Source: Bacillota bacterium
Lineage (GTDB): Bacteria; Bacillota; UBA5301; JAMCQP01
Length of the DNA: 64,000 nucleotides
NCBI GenBank assembly: GCA_023381695.1
Contig: JAMCQP010000022.1
Location: 1 to 64,000, forward strand
Direction of reading: 5' to 3'
The position numbers and the translations under genes are program-made. Below the pieces are notes generated by a model that was given only the letters and a program-made list of their open reading frames with translations, was not told the DNA's origin and searched no databases. Of this stretch, positions 17,894 to 26,664 are shown in pieces; within the stretch, counting starts at the first letter, position 1; the number at the start of each line of letters is the position of its first letter.

Positions 17894-19189
17894 ATGAACG
17901 GGCAAATCTCGGACTTTCCTCTTAAGCGTTTCGCGGAGTTCTTGGATCAGCGGAGAAACGCGCATGTGGATTTCCTTCGTCGGCTTATACAGACAGATAC
18001 GACCGTTATTGGGCATGGCTGGGATGGAGGTAATGAAGCAGCCGGCCAGCGACTTGTTCGAGAAAGATTGGCTGCCCTCGGATGTGAAATTGACGAGTTT
18101 ATTCCCGATAATGACCGCCTCGCAAAATATCGCGACGCCGAAGGAAATCTGGGCCATATTTATGACAACCGCCCGATAGTGGTTGGGACTTACCGTGGCG
18201 GAAACGGCCGGTCCCTTATCCTTAACGGTCACATCGATACAATGCCGGTTGATAGCCCTGAACAGTGGCGTTGCAATCCATTTGGCGCGGAAGTGGTTGA
18301 CGGACGGGTGTATGGCCGGGGGGCCTGTGATATGAAGGGAGGGCTTGCGGCAGCCATCATGGCCGTTGAGGCGCTGGTGGAGTTCGGCATTGAACCAAAG
18401 GGAAACGTGATCATCCAAAGCGTGGTGGATGAAGAAGGTGGCGGGAACGGAACCTTAGCGGTATGCGACCGTGGTTACCGGGCTGATGCTGCGATTATTA
18501 CCGAGCCGACGAACCTTGAAGTTCGGCCGGCGGGCATGGGTTTTCTCTTATTCGAAGTCACTACTTCGGGTCGAGCACTTCATTCGAGCTTGAAATGGCA
18601 AGGAGTAAACGCCATCGAAAAAGCAATCAAGCTCATCGAAAGCTTGCAGGAACTTGAACATCGCTGGATGATGACCAGGCGGCACCTACTTTTACCGCCT
18701 CCAACAATCAACCTGGGAGTGATTGAGGGTGGAAGCGCTTCATCCACTGTTCCAGACCGGTGTACGTTTAAAATCTGTCTGCACTATCTTCCGACAGACG
18801 ATCCCGACGGTTTCGGAACCCAGGTGGAACAGGAAATTGTCGATACTCTGATGCAAACATCCCGGGGTGATGGTTGGCTTTCCGACAATCCCCCCGTAAT
18901 CCGCAAGTATCAAGCAGGCGCCGGTTTCGAAACGAGTGTGGACCATCCCTTGGTCAATATCATCACCGAGGCGTTTTCGGAAATATCTGGGCAACGCGCT
19001 GCTGTCACCGGTTGTGGGTTCGGTTGTGACGCGAGACATGTGAATAAGATTGCCGGGACGCCAACAGTGGTCTTCGGTCCTGGAGATCCTTCGGCGGCGC
19101 ACAGTGTCAACGAGGTCTTACCACTTGATCAGTATTTCCGGGCTATCGAGGTCCTGGCGATGACCATTTACCGCTGGACACGTTCATAA
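17894..19189 (+). CDS. M20-family metallo-deacylase (ArgE/DapE type)
   Basis: 431 residues; GAGGAGG eight bases before the ATG. Dinuclear zinc ligands in order: NGHIDTMP (His, Asp), RGACDMKGG (bridging Asp), VVDEEGGGNGT (catalytic Glu and ligand), TEPTN, and the last His in GDPSAAHSVNE. A lid domain sits at about residues 215-335. The family hydrolyses N-acyl or aminoacyl amide bonds in the cytoplasm. This member is of the long ArgE/DapE group; its place in a ribose-type operon suggests release of an amino acid or acyl group from a sugar conjugate. A second, more distant M20 gene ends the operon. Confidence 0.9.
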   Translation: MNGQISDFPLKRFAEFLDQRRNAHVDFLRRLIQTDTTVIGHGWDGGNEAAGQRLVRERLAALGCEIDEFIPDNDRLAKYRDAEGNLGHIYDNRPIVVGTYRGGNGRSLILNGHIDTMPVDSPEQWRCNPFGAEVVDGRVYGRGACDMKGGLAAAIMAVEALVEFGIEPKGNVIIQSVVDEEGGGNGTLAVCDRGYRADAAIITEPTNLEVRPAGMGFLLFEVTTSGRALHSSLKWQGVNAIEKAIKLIESLQELEHRWMMTRRHLLLPPPTINLGVIEGGSASSTVPDRCTFKICLHYLPTDDPDGFGTQVEQEIVDTLMQTSRGDGWLSDNPPVIRKYQAGAGFETSVDHPLVNIITEAFSEISGQRAAVTGCGFGCDARHVNKIAGTPTVVFGPGDPSAAHSVNEVLPLDQYFRAIEVLAMTIYRWTRS

Positions 19190-19206
19190 TGCCGGGGGTT
19201 GAGACA

Positions 19207-20421
19207 ATGAACAAGACCTTATCTTTAGGATATCTTGAGATGAAGAGCGACTGGGAACGCCTTCTGGGACTAGGGCCGAAGTTTATGGGGACGAGATCAG
19301 CCGACAAAGCGGCGTCTTTCCTGGCCGAGCAATTAAGTATCGCCGGGTATGAAGTCATGCGCCAAGAGTTTTCTTATCTGGGATGGGTTCTTAAAGGAGA
19401 ACCGTATCTTAAAATTATCCGTCCTGTAGCACGCCGGGTTGAGGCATATCCATTTTTATGGAGCGGTTCAACCGGTTCTGGCGATACCGCAGGGAACATC
19501 AGCGGCCAAGTGGTGTACCTTGGTAAGCACAACATCTGGGGCATGTACGATTGGGACAAGTTCGCGATTACGGATGAAAGCGGTGCGATCCTGGGCTACA
19601 TTTCAGGTCGGCCGGCAGGTCCCGCCATCCCTCAAGTTCTGTCGCATGGTAGCAGCCGTTTGCCCCATTTTATCGTTGGGGAAAGCACTTTGCGGGAACT
19701 GCATGAGTGGATCGGTCGGAATCTGGATCCCATTGTTGAGGGATCCATTTGGTGCGAGTACGCACCGGGAACTGTTGGCGCAAACATAATCGGACGGCCT
19801 CGCGTGAAAAGTCCAGGTCAGCGGGTTGTTGTGAGCGCTCACTATGACACAATGTATAACACATCTGGGGGGTATGATAACGCGGCCGGGAGTGCGTGCT
19901 TGCTTGAACTTGCCCGGCGGCTGTCGAAAGATCCGGTGGCCGGTACTGTTGAGTTCGTATTTTTTGGCGCAGAAGAATGGGCTTTGGCAGGATCGAAAGC
20001 ATATATACAAGCAGCTTTGGAAAGCGGGAACATGCGAGACATTAAAGCTTTGCTCAACCTGGACGGCGTGGGCCGAGGAGATGAACTTGAAGTTTGGGTA
20101 GGTCCGGAACCGTTTGAAACGGTTGTACAAGGCCTCATAAGGGAGACTGGCAAGACTTCCGGGAGAGAAGTGGTATACAAGTTTCCTCCCCCGCCCGGCA
20201 GTGACCACGCTCCTTTCTACACCGAAGGGATACCAGTTTGCATGTTGACTTTCAACGATCAGCCCATCTTGCACCGGCCGGAGGATGGATATGATGAAAA
20301 GAAGTTGCAGAACATGGCTTTCACAGTTGATTTGGCAGAGAGACTCGCCAGAGCGTTTTCCGAGCCGGCTTTTCTGGCTGTTCCCGGACCAGTTCTCGGT
20401 TCGGGGCTTAATATGCAATAG
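19207..20421 (+). CDS. M28-family zinc aminopeptidase
   Basis: 404 residues from ATG at 19207 (an ATG at 19189 overlaps the previous stop but lacks a ribosome site). Zinc and catalytic residues: VSAHYDT, GGYDNAAGSA, FFGAEEWALAGSKAY, LLNLDGVGRGD and GSDHAPFYTEGIP. The N-terminal 200 residues include a PA-like insert. No signal peptide, so it should act inside the cell on imported peptides or amides, unlike many M28 enzymes that are secreted. It follows the M20 gene with little spacing. Confidence 0.9.
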   Translation: MNKTLSLGYLEMKSDWERLLGLGPKFMGTRSADKAASFLAEQLSIAGYEVMRQEFSYLGWVLKGEPYLKIIRPVARRVEAYPFLWSGSTGSGDTAGNISGQVVYLGKHNIWGMYDWDKFAITDESGAILGYISGRPAGPAIPQVLSHGSSRLPHFIVGESTLRELHEWIGRNLDPIVEGSIWCEYAPGTVGANIIGRPRVKSPGQRVVVSAHYDTMYNTSGGYDNAAGSACLLELARRLSKDPVAGTVEFVFFGAEEWALAGSKAYIQAALESGNMRDIKALLNLDGVGRGDELEVWVGPEPFETVVQGLIRETGKTSGREVVYKFPPPPGSDHAPFYTEGIPVCMLTFNDQPILHRPEDGYDEKKLQNMAFTVDLAERLARAFSEPAFLAVPGPVLGSGLNMQ

Positions 20422-20466
20422 TGCCCTACTTACTAAACCAGTACAAACGAAAGGAAGGTTGGACTC

Positions 20467-20865
20467 ATGAAAAAAATCGGTGTTTTGCATATAGAACTAT
20501 CAGCTGTAATAGCCTCAATGGCTCACGAGGAGTACCTGGTCATTGGTGATGCTGGATTGCCCGTTCCGGATGGAGTAAAATGCATTGACTTGGCGTTAAA
20601 AGACGGTGTTCCCGGGTTTTTGGAGACGCTTGAAGCAGTCATGAGCGAACTGAAGGTCCAGGAAGCCATAATTGACACCGAAATGGCCGAAATTAGCCCG
20701 CACATCCGAGAGGGTCTGAATAAGCTGGTTGCAGGGGCTTTTCCAATTAAAGCTGTGCCGCATCGGCAACTGAAAGAACTGACCACGCGGGCAAAAGCCG
20801 TCGTAAGGACCGGGGAATTCACCCCGTATTCAAACATCGTATTGGTGGCTGGGGTTTTATTCTAG
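20467..20865 (+). CDS. rbsD: D-ribose pyranase
   Basis: 132 residues, the normal length. RbsD converts beta-D-ribopyranose to the furanose form that ribokinase uses. Conserved GVLHIELSAVIASMAHEEYL carries the catalytic histidine near residue 20, with GDAGLPVP next and the C-terminal VVRTGEFTPYSNIVLVAGV. Its presence is the strongest sign that the transported sugar is ribose or releases ribose. AAGGAAGG precedes the ATG. Confidence 0.93.
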   Translation: MKKIGVLHIELSAVIASMAHEEYLVIGDAGLPVPDGVKCIDLALKDGVPGFLETLEAVMSELKVQEAIIDTEMAEISPHIREGLNKLVAGAFPIKAVPHRQLKELTTRAKAVVRTGEFTPYSNIVLVAGVLF

Positions 20866-20952
20866 GAGGTGAGAATGGCCGGAAAATCATGCTGTGCGTC
20901 CCGGGCATCAACGTAGTCGGATCCCGTACTCAACAAGAAGGAGGAAACCTGA

Positions 20953-21876
20953 ATGAAAAAACTTATACGTGTCATGGCAGTGCTCCTCGGTGTCGCTCTT
21001 CTCATAACCACAAATGCTACAGCTGCCAAGAAACCAGTCATCGGGGTTACCACGATTACGCTCCAGGCGGAGTTTTTCCAGGAAGTAAGCAAAGGTGTTC
21101 ATGATGCCGCTGCAAAGTATGGGGTTGACATTCTGGAGAATGATCCACAGTACGACGCTTCTCGGCAAGTCTCCGCCATTGAGAACTTTATGGTGCGTAA
21201 GGTAGACGGCATTATAATCCTCGCCGTCGACCCGGTTGGCGTAATTCCTGCCATTGAAGATGCTGTAAAGGCCGGTTACCCGGTTATCGCCGTGGACGCT
21301 TATCCGAAAACGGATACTCTCGCAGCCTTCATCGGTACAGCTAACTATGACGCCGGCAAAGAACTGGGGCAGTGGACGGTTGACTATGTCAAGAAAAAGA
21401 TGGGTGGTAAAGCCAATATCGGCATCGTCTCAGCTTTCAATTCGCCTATTCAGTTGGAACGGCAAAAAGGGTTCATTGAAGAAGTGAAGAAACTGCCCGG
21501 AGTTAAGATTGTATCTGTGGTTGATGGAAAGAATATCCGCGAGGAAGCCCTGAGCGCCGGTGAAAATCTCATTATGTCCAGCCCGAACCTCGATCTGGTG
21601 TATGCTACGGGAGAGCCTGCGGTTCTTGGCGCTCTTGCGGCGATAAAGAGCCAGAATGCGACCAGGGTCAAAGTACTCGGGTGGGATCTTACGGCAGAAT
21701 CAGTGGCCGGTATCAAAAGTGGAACCGTGCTCGCGATGATTCAGCAGGACCCGTATCGGGAAGGTTACGTCGCAGTGGAGTCAATGCTGAAGGTACTCAA
21801 GGGCGAGAAACTGCCAAAGAACATCGGAGTTCCCGTTAAGATCTACACAAAGGAGAATATAGCTCAGTTTAAATAA
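20953..21876 (+). CDS. rbsB: Ribose-type ABC transporter substrate-binding protein
   Basis: 307 residues with a Sec signal peptide cleaved near NATAA-KK, and no lipobox cysteine. Type I periplasmic binding fold: KPVIGVTTITLQAEFFQEV, VDGIIILAVDPVGV, PVIAVDAYP, VLGWDLTAESV. It should capture the sugar and deliver it to RbsC. The usual ribose-binding residues differ (TLQAEFFQ for the NPFF of E. coli RbsB), so the ligand may be a substituted ribose. A strong hairpin follows the gene. A 13-codon frame with its own GGAGGTG site (20875) lies just upstream. Confidence 0.9.
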   Translation: MKKLIRVMAVLLGVALLITTNATAAKKPVIGVTTITLQAEFFQEVSKGVHDAAAKYGVDILENDPQYDASRQVSAIENFMVRKVDGIIILAVDPVGVIPAIEDAVKAGYPVIAVDAYPKTDTLAAFIGTANYDAGKELGQWTVDYVKKKMGGKANIGIVSAFNSPIQLERQKGFIEEVKKLPGVKIVSVVDGKNIREEALSAGENLIMSSPNLDLVYATGEPAVLGALAAIKSQNATRVKVLGWDLTAESVAGIKSGTVLAMIQQDPYREGYVAVESMLKVLKGEKLPKNIGVPVKIYTKENIAQFK

Positions 21877-21909
21877 GGGATATGATCTCTGGTCAGATGA
21901 GGAGGCCAA

Positions 21910-21942
21910 GGGGTTAACGGCTCCGATCAGAACGTTAACCCC
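21910..21942 (+). terminator. Intercistronic hairpin between rbsB and rbsA
   Basis: A perfect 10-bp stem, GGGGTTAACG with CGTTAACCCC, and a 13-base loop; no T-tract. In binding-protein transporters such hairpins protect the upstream mRNA so that more binding protein than ATPase is made. A similar hairpin lies at 57166-57201 in the other transporter. Confidence 0.7.
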
Positions 21943-21994
21943 GCTACCCTCTTCGCAGACGTAGCACGCTGCCACCTGGAAGGAGTGATTTGAA

Positions 21995-23503
21995 CTGAGC
22001 AGCCCAATCTTGAGGTTAGAAAACATCTCGAAAAGCTTTCCGGGAGTCCGGGCACTGAGTGGCGTCAGCATGGAGCTAAAGGCTGGAGATGTACACGCAC
22101 TTATCGGAGAGAATGGCGCAGGCAAGTCTACCTTGATTAAGATTCTATCCGGCGCCTATATCAAGGATAGCGGGGAAATATTCATTGACGGTAAGAAGGT
22201 AGAGATTGGAGGGCCGCAGCATGCTTTGCAGCTGGGGATCAGTGTAATCTACCAGGAACTCAATCTGGTACCCTATTTAACGGTCGCCGAAAACATCTGT
22301 TTAGGCACAGAACCACTTCGGAACAAATTGGGTTTTATTGACAGAACAGAGATGCTCAAGCGGGCGAAAGCGCCCCTTGAATTCATTGGTGTTGATATCG
22401 ATCCTCGAGCGCTGGTTGCTGATCTTTCTATCGCCCAACGGCAAATGGTGGAGATTGCCAAAGCCATTTCTCACGACTGCTCGATTCTCGTAATGGATGA
22501 GCCGACATCGTCTTTGACGGAGAGTGAGACAGTTAAGCTTTTTCGGGTAATAGAGACTCTGCGGAACCGCGGGGTAGGGATTATCTATATTTCGCATCGC
22601 CTTGAGGAGATCTTCTCCATGGCCGATAGAGTCACGGTATTACGCGATGGCGAACTGGTTGGTACTTTGCCGATCTCTGCAGTGGACAAGGACAAACTGG
22701 TAACAATGATGGTCGCGCGGAAGCTGTCGGATTATTATACTCGGGATCAAGTTGAAGCATCTGAGGCTGTTCTAAAGATCGAAAACCTCTCTGATGGCAA
22801 ACGGCTGCACGGAATTTCCTTGACTGTCAGGCGCGGAGAAGTGGTCGGACTTGCGGGCCTGGTTGGATCCGGCCGTACGGAACTGGCACGATGCATTTTT
22901 GGCATAGATGCGTTTGTCGAAGGTGAAGTCATGGTCTCTGGCAAACCGGTCAGGATAGGGTCTCCTCAGGAGGCAATCACTTTGGGAATTGGATATGTTC
23001 CCGAAGATAGAAAAAAGAGCGGCTTGATTCTCAAAATGGCTGTTCGGGAGAACCTGTCAATGGCCAGGCTGAACACTCGCAATGGCCAAACTGCCGAATT
23101 GTTGTCGCTTGGATCGTTTATCCGTAAACGGGCGGAAGAAGCGCTGGTAGAAAAGTATATAGAACAGCTGAGCATTAAAACGCCCTCTCACCGGCAGAAC
23201 GTGGCAAAGCTCAGCGGAGGAAATCAACAGAAAATAGTTCTGGCCAAGTGGTTGGCTATCGAACCCAAAATACTCATTCTCGATGAACCAACCAGGGGAA
23301 TTGACGTTGGCGCCAAGGCGGAGATTTACGCCTTGATCAATGAGTGCACGAAGCGGGGGATGGGCATTCTGATGATTTCATCCGAACTGCCTGAGATTCT
23401 TGGTATGAGCGACCGGGTTTTGGTGATGAGCGGTGGCCGCATCAGGGGCGAACTTGCCCGTGAAGAGGCCAATCAGGAAAAGATTATGCAGTTGGCTATC
23501 TGA
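21995..23503 (+). CDS. rbsA: Ribose-type ABC transporter ATP-binding protein
   Basis: 502 residues with two ATPase halves. First half: Walker A GENGAGKSTLIK, signature LSIAQRQMVEIAKA, Walker B ILVMDEPTSSL. Second half: LVGSGRTELAR (divergent Walker A), LSGGNQQKIVLAKW and ILILDEPTRGID. I place the start at CTG 21995, nine bases after GGAAGGAG, giving SSPILRLENISKSFPGVRAL, which matches the family start; the next candidate, TTG at 22010, has no site. The protein powers uptake through RbsC. Confidence 0.92.
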   Translation: MSSPILRLENISKSFPGVRALSGVSMELKAGDVHALIGENGAGKSTLIKILSGAYIKDSGEIFIDGKKVEIGGPQHALQLGISVIYQELNLVPYLTVAENICLGTEPLRNKLGFIDRTEMLKRAKAPLEFIGVDIDPRALVADLSIAQRQMVEIAKAISHDCSILVMDEPTSSLTESETVKLFRVIETLRNRGVGIIYISHRLEEIFSMADRVTVLRDGELVGTLPISAVDKDKLVTMMVARKLSDYYTRDQVEASEAVLKIENLSDGKRLHGISLTVRRGEVVGLAGLVGSGRTELARCIFGIDAFVEGEVMVSGKPVRIGSPQEAITLGIGYVPEDRKKSGLILKMAVRENLSMARLNTRNGQTAELLSLGSFIRKRAEEALVEKYIEQLSIKTPSHRQNVAKLSGGNQQKIVLAKWLAIEPKILILDEPTRGIDVGAKAEIYALINECTKRGMGILMISSELPEILGMSDRVLVMSGGRIRGELAREEANQEKIMQLAI

Positions 23504-23519
23504 TAAGGGGAGGAAAGAA

Positions 23520-24509
23520 ATGAGCACTAACCCTTCATTACGGGTGACAGAGCTGTCAACGCGCAATGTGCAGTTGACAAAATATGTTTTACGTTCCGGA
23601 ATTCTGGTTGCCTTCATCGCGTTGCTCATCATTTTCGCGTTTACTGCACCGTACTTTGCCACTTTCGAGAACTTGCGAAACGTACTTCGGCAGGTTTCAG
23701 TAAACACCGTTGTCGCGGTGGGCATGACTTTTGTGATAATCCTGGCCGGCATTGACCTCAGTGTGGGCGCGATTGTGGCTTTGATCGGTTCCCTTGCGGC
23801 AGGTTTCTTGCAGGCCGGCTACTCGCTGTGGCTAGTCCTCTTGCTCATGGTTGCCATCGGTGCGGCCAGTGGGGCAATCAATGGTTACTTTGTGGCCTAT
23901 CAAGGCGTGCCGGCATTTATTGTCACCCTCGCCACCATGACGATTTATCGCGGATTAGCGTTTCTTCGAACTGGAGGATATGCGATTCCGATCGCGAATG
24001 ATGCATTTCTTGGGCTTGGACGAGGTTATCTTGGGCCAATTCCAACGCCGGTAGTAGTGATGGTGGTCATAATCATCATCGGGCACGTCATTCTGACCAT
24101 GACGAAATTCGGGCGTCATGCTTTGGCGGTCGGTGGAAACGAAGAAGCCAGCCGCCTGTCCGGGGTAAATGTTGAAGTCACCAAGCTCCTGATATATACG
24201 ATGTCCGGAGTATTAGCAGGCATTGCCGGGATCTTGCTTGCCGGACGTTTGGGTGCCGGCTCAGCGAATTCAGGGACAGGGCTTGAGTTGGATGCCATTG
24301 CGGCAGTGGTCCTTGGCGGTACCGACTTGATGGGTGGCCGTGGTACCATTACTGGTACTATATTGGGAGCCTTTATTATCGGTATCATCAGTAACGGACT
24401 CACGCTGTTAAACGTGGAACCGTTCTATCAGATGGTCATCAAAGGATGCATCATTCTCTTTGCAGTATGGTTTAATATCTACGGCCATCGCAAAGGTGCC
24501 ATTGGCTAG
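23520..24509 (+). CDS. rbsC: Ribose-type ABC transporter permease
   Basis: 329 residues, about ten membrane segments. Family signatures: LRNVLRQVSVNTVVAVGMTF, GIDLSVGAIVAL, GNEEASRLSGVNV (the EAA-like loop contacting the ATPase) and LGGTDLMGGRGTITGT. GGGGAGGAAAG precedes the ATG, 14 bases after the rbsA stop. Forms the homodimeric channel for RbsB-bound substrate. Confidence 0.93.
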   Translation: MSTNPSLRVTELSTRNVQLTKYVLRSGILVAFIALLIIFAFTAPYFATFENLRNVLRQVSVNTVVAVGMTFVIILAGIDLSVGAIVALIGSLAAGFLQAGYSLWLVLLLMVAIGAASGAINGYFVAYQGVPAFIVTLATMTIYRGLAFLRTGGYAIPIANDAFLGLGRGYLGPIPTPVVVMVVIIIIGHVILTMTKFGRHALAVGGNEEASRLSGVNVEVTKLLIYTMSGVLAGIAGILLAGRLGAGSANSGTGLELDAIAAVVLGGTDLMGGRGTITGTILGAFIIGIISNGLTLLNVEPFYQMVIKGCIILFAVWFNIYGHRKGAIG

Positions 24510-24572
24510 AAATCAATCAAACCGCTGTGGGTCAGCGAGTTAATAGCAGTATATCCTGAGGAGGTCAGTTCG

Positions 24573-25331
24573 GTGGTAGAGCAGTTGAAAGTTCTTATTG
24601 CAGGAGAATCGTGGGTCACAACATGCACTCATATCAAGGGGTTCGACGTTTTTGTCAACAGTAATTACGAAGAGGGGGTAGAGTGGCTTAAAAAAGGGCT
24701 GGAAGAAAATGGTGTGGCAGTGGATTACCTTCCGAACCATGTCGCGGCGCGAAAGTTCCCGACCACAATGGAGGAGCTACGGAATTATGACGTGGTAATC
24801 TTGAGCGATATAGGGGCCAATACGCTTTTGCTGCATCCGGATACCTTTACCAAGTCAATTCCCACTCCCAACCGTCTTGGTCTTCTCAAGGATTATGTTG
24901 CCTCCGGTGGCGGGTTGTGCATGATTGGAGGATACCTTACTTTCCAGGGGATTGAAGCAAAAGGCGCTTGGCGTGGAACCCAGGTTGAAGAGATTTTACC
25001 GGTGAATTTACTCCCGGGCGATGATCGCGTTGAGGTACCGGAGAGTTTCAGTCCCCGCATCGTCGGCTCGACGCATCCTGTTTTGCGGGGAATCCCCCAG
25101 AAGTGGCCCATCTTCCTGGGCTATAACCGGCTAATACCAAAGCCGGAGGCTGTCGTTTTAGCGGAGCATAACGAGGATCCCTTCATTGCTGTAATGCAGT
25201 ATGCTGGAGGCCGGACAATGGCGTTTGCCTCAGATTGCTCGCCGCATTGGGGACCGCCCGGATTCACAGGGTGGAAGTATTATCCAACTTTCTGGGCCCA
25301 GGCAGTTAAGTGGCTTGCCGGAAGAGATTAG
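24573..25331 (+). CDS. GATase1-like (PF07090-type) protein
   Basis: 252 residues, GTG start with GAGGAGGT ten bases before. It has a class I glutamine-amidotransferase-like Rossmann fold: LKVLIAGESW at the start, YDVVILSDIGANTLL, LKDYVASGGGLCMIGGYLTF (nucleophile elbow region with a Cys), RIVGSTHPVLRGIP and a C-terminal FASDCSPHWGPPGF. The family is often labelled 'putative glutamine amidotransferase' but no synthase partner is present and no activity is established. It is consistently seen near sugar transport genes; here between rbsC and the second M20 gene. Confidence 0.82.
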   Translation: MVEQLKVLIAGESWVTTCTHIKGFDVFVNSNYEEGVEWLKKGLEENGVAVDYLPNHVAARKFPTTMEELRNYDVVILSDIGANTLLLHPDTFTKSIPTPNRLGLLKDYVASGGGLCMIGGYLTFQGIEAKGAWRGTQVEEILPVNLLPGDDRVEVPESFSPRIVGSTHPVLRGIPQKWPIFLGYNRLIPKPEAVVLAEHNEDPFIAVMQYAGGRTMAFASDCSPHWGPPGFTGWKYYPTFWAQAVKWLAGRD

Positions 25332-25431
25332 GAACGGAGAAGGTACTGGCCGTGAAAAAGACACTCTTTGTCGCAAACGTCCCTTCCAAAGCGTCATCCC
25401 CAATGCCAGCCTTGATCCGGAGGTATAAACG

Positions 25432-26583
25432 TTGCAAAATCAAGAGCGTCAAGTGCTTGAGTTGTTATGTCGCCTGATCGCGATTGATACATCCAACCCA
25501 CCAGGAAATGAGGCGGCTTTAGCGCGGTTAATCGCCCATGAGATGACGGTAATGGGACTTGAAACCTCGTTAAGGATGCTTGACGGAGGCCGTGCAAATG
25601 TTGTGGGTCGAATCCGTGGCAGTGGCAAAAAGCCTTCACTGGTTCTACTCGGCCATCTGGATACTGTTCCGCCGGGGGAAAGCGCCTGGTGCACCGGCCC
25701 GTTCCAACCGGTCATCCGGGGAGGGAGGGTTTACGGGCGTGGAGCGTCCGATATGAAAAGCGGGCTGGCGGCAATGATCGTTGCATCAGGCATTCTTGCC
25801 CAGAGACGACATAAACTGGCAGGTGATCTTATTTTTTGCGCTACCGCAGACGAGGAGGCTGGAGGTTCTGGTGCCAAAGCGTTACTCGCCGATGGGTGGT
25901 TGAAAGAGGCGGGGTACTTAGTATTGGGTGAGCCAACAAATCTCCACATCGGCATTGCCGAAAAAGGCGCACTTTGGCTTGAGATCGTCACAACAGGTAA
26001 GACAGCACATGGAGCCACACCGGAACGGGGAATCAATGCAATTATTTACATGAATCATATAATTAATGCTCTTACTGGTTGGAATTATGGCTTTGACAGC
26101 CATGCACTGCTCGGAAAACCGACACTATCCCTGGGCACGATTATTGGTGGGGTTAAAACGAATGTAGTACCAGATCATTGCCAGCTCACTCTGGACGTAA
26201 GAACCCTGCCCGGTCAGGATCACGCGGTATTGCTTTCTGATCTGAACAAGTTGCTCCACCAGCTCGAATTGCAGATTCCGGACTTATCTGTTGATGTTCG
26301 GGTAATTAACGAACGTCCCCCCATTGAGGTCAACCCTGATTCACCGCTTGTCAGAGCGGCTTCCGAGGTTGGAAGCAGAGTTTCTGGTAAATTGCCAAAC
26401 CTCGTGGGAACATCTTATTATACCGATGCCGCCATTTTGACACCTGTTACAGGCATCCCGGCAGTATCAATCGGGCCAGGTGATCCAGGCCAGGCTCACC
26501 AACCTGACGAAAGCGTTTCTGTTGAAACATTACTGAAGGCCATCGACTTTTACGTCCAACTCGTTAAAAGATTACTCGAATAA
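25432..26583 (+). CDS. M20-family peptidase/deacylase
   Basis: 383 residues, TTG start with CCGGAGG eight bases upstream. Zinc site: LLGHLDTVPPG, RGASDMKSGLA, ATADEEAGGSGA, GEPTN, and GDPGQAHQPDE; dimerisation/lid domain at about residues 180-290 with GKTAHGATPERGIN. It is closest in style to acetylornithine or succinyl-diaminopimelate deacylases. Two different M20 enzymes in one operon imply two amide bonds or two related substrates. Last plus-strand gene of the operon; ribokinase converges on it. Confidence 0.9.
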   Translation: MQNQERQVLELLCRLIAIDTSNPPGNEAALARLIAHEMTVMGLETSLRMLDGGRANVVGRIRGSGKKPSLVLLGHLDTVPPGESAWCTGPFQPVIRGGRVYGRGASDMKSGLAAMIVASGILAQRRHKLAGDLIFCATADEEAGGSGAKALLADGWLKEAGYLVLGEPTNLHIGIAEKGALWLEIVTTGKTAHGATPERGINAIIYMNHIINALTGWNYGFDSHALLGKPTLSLGTIIGGVKTNVVPDHCQLTLDVRTLPGQDHAVLLSDLNKLLHQLELQIPDLSVDVRVINERPPIEVNPDSPLVRAASEVGSRVSGKLPNLVGTSYYTDAAILTPVTGIPAVSIGPGDPGQAHQPDESVSVETLLKAIDFYVQLVKRLLE

Positions 26584-26664
26584 GCTTTGCGTCCGGACGA
26601 AGCAGGAGGTTTCTTTTGTTTTCTTGCCATGCAAAATAAATATATTTCGGTGCACTCGTGCACT

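Noticed and set aside
26640-26660. GTGCAC-TC-GTGCAC palindrome between the operon and rbsK
   Set aside because: Too short and without a T-tract to call a terminator; lies at a convergent end where an operator is unlikely.
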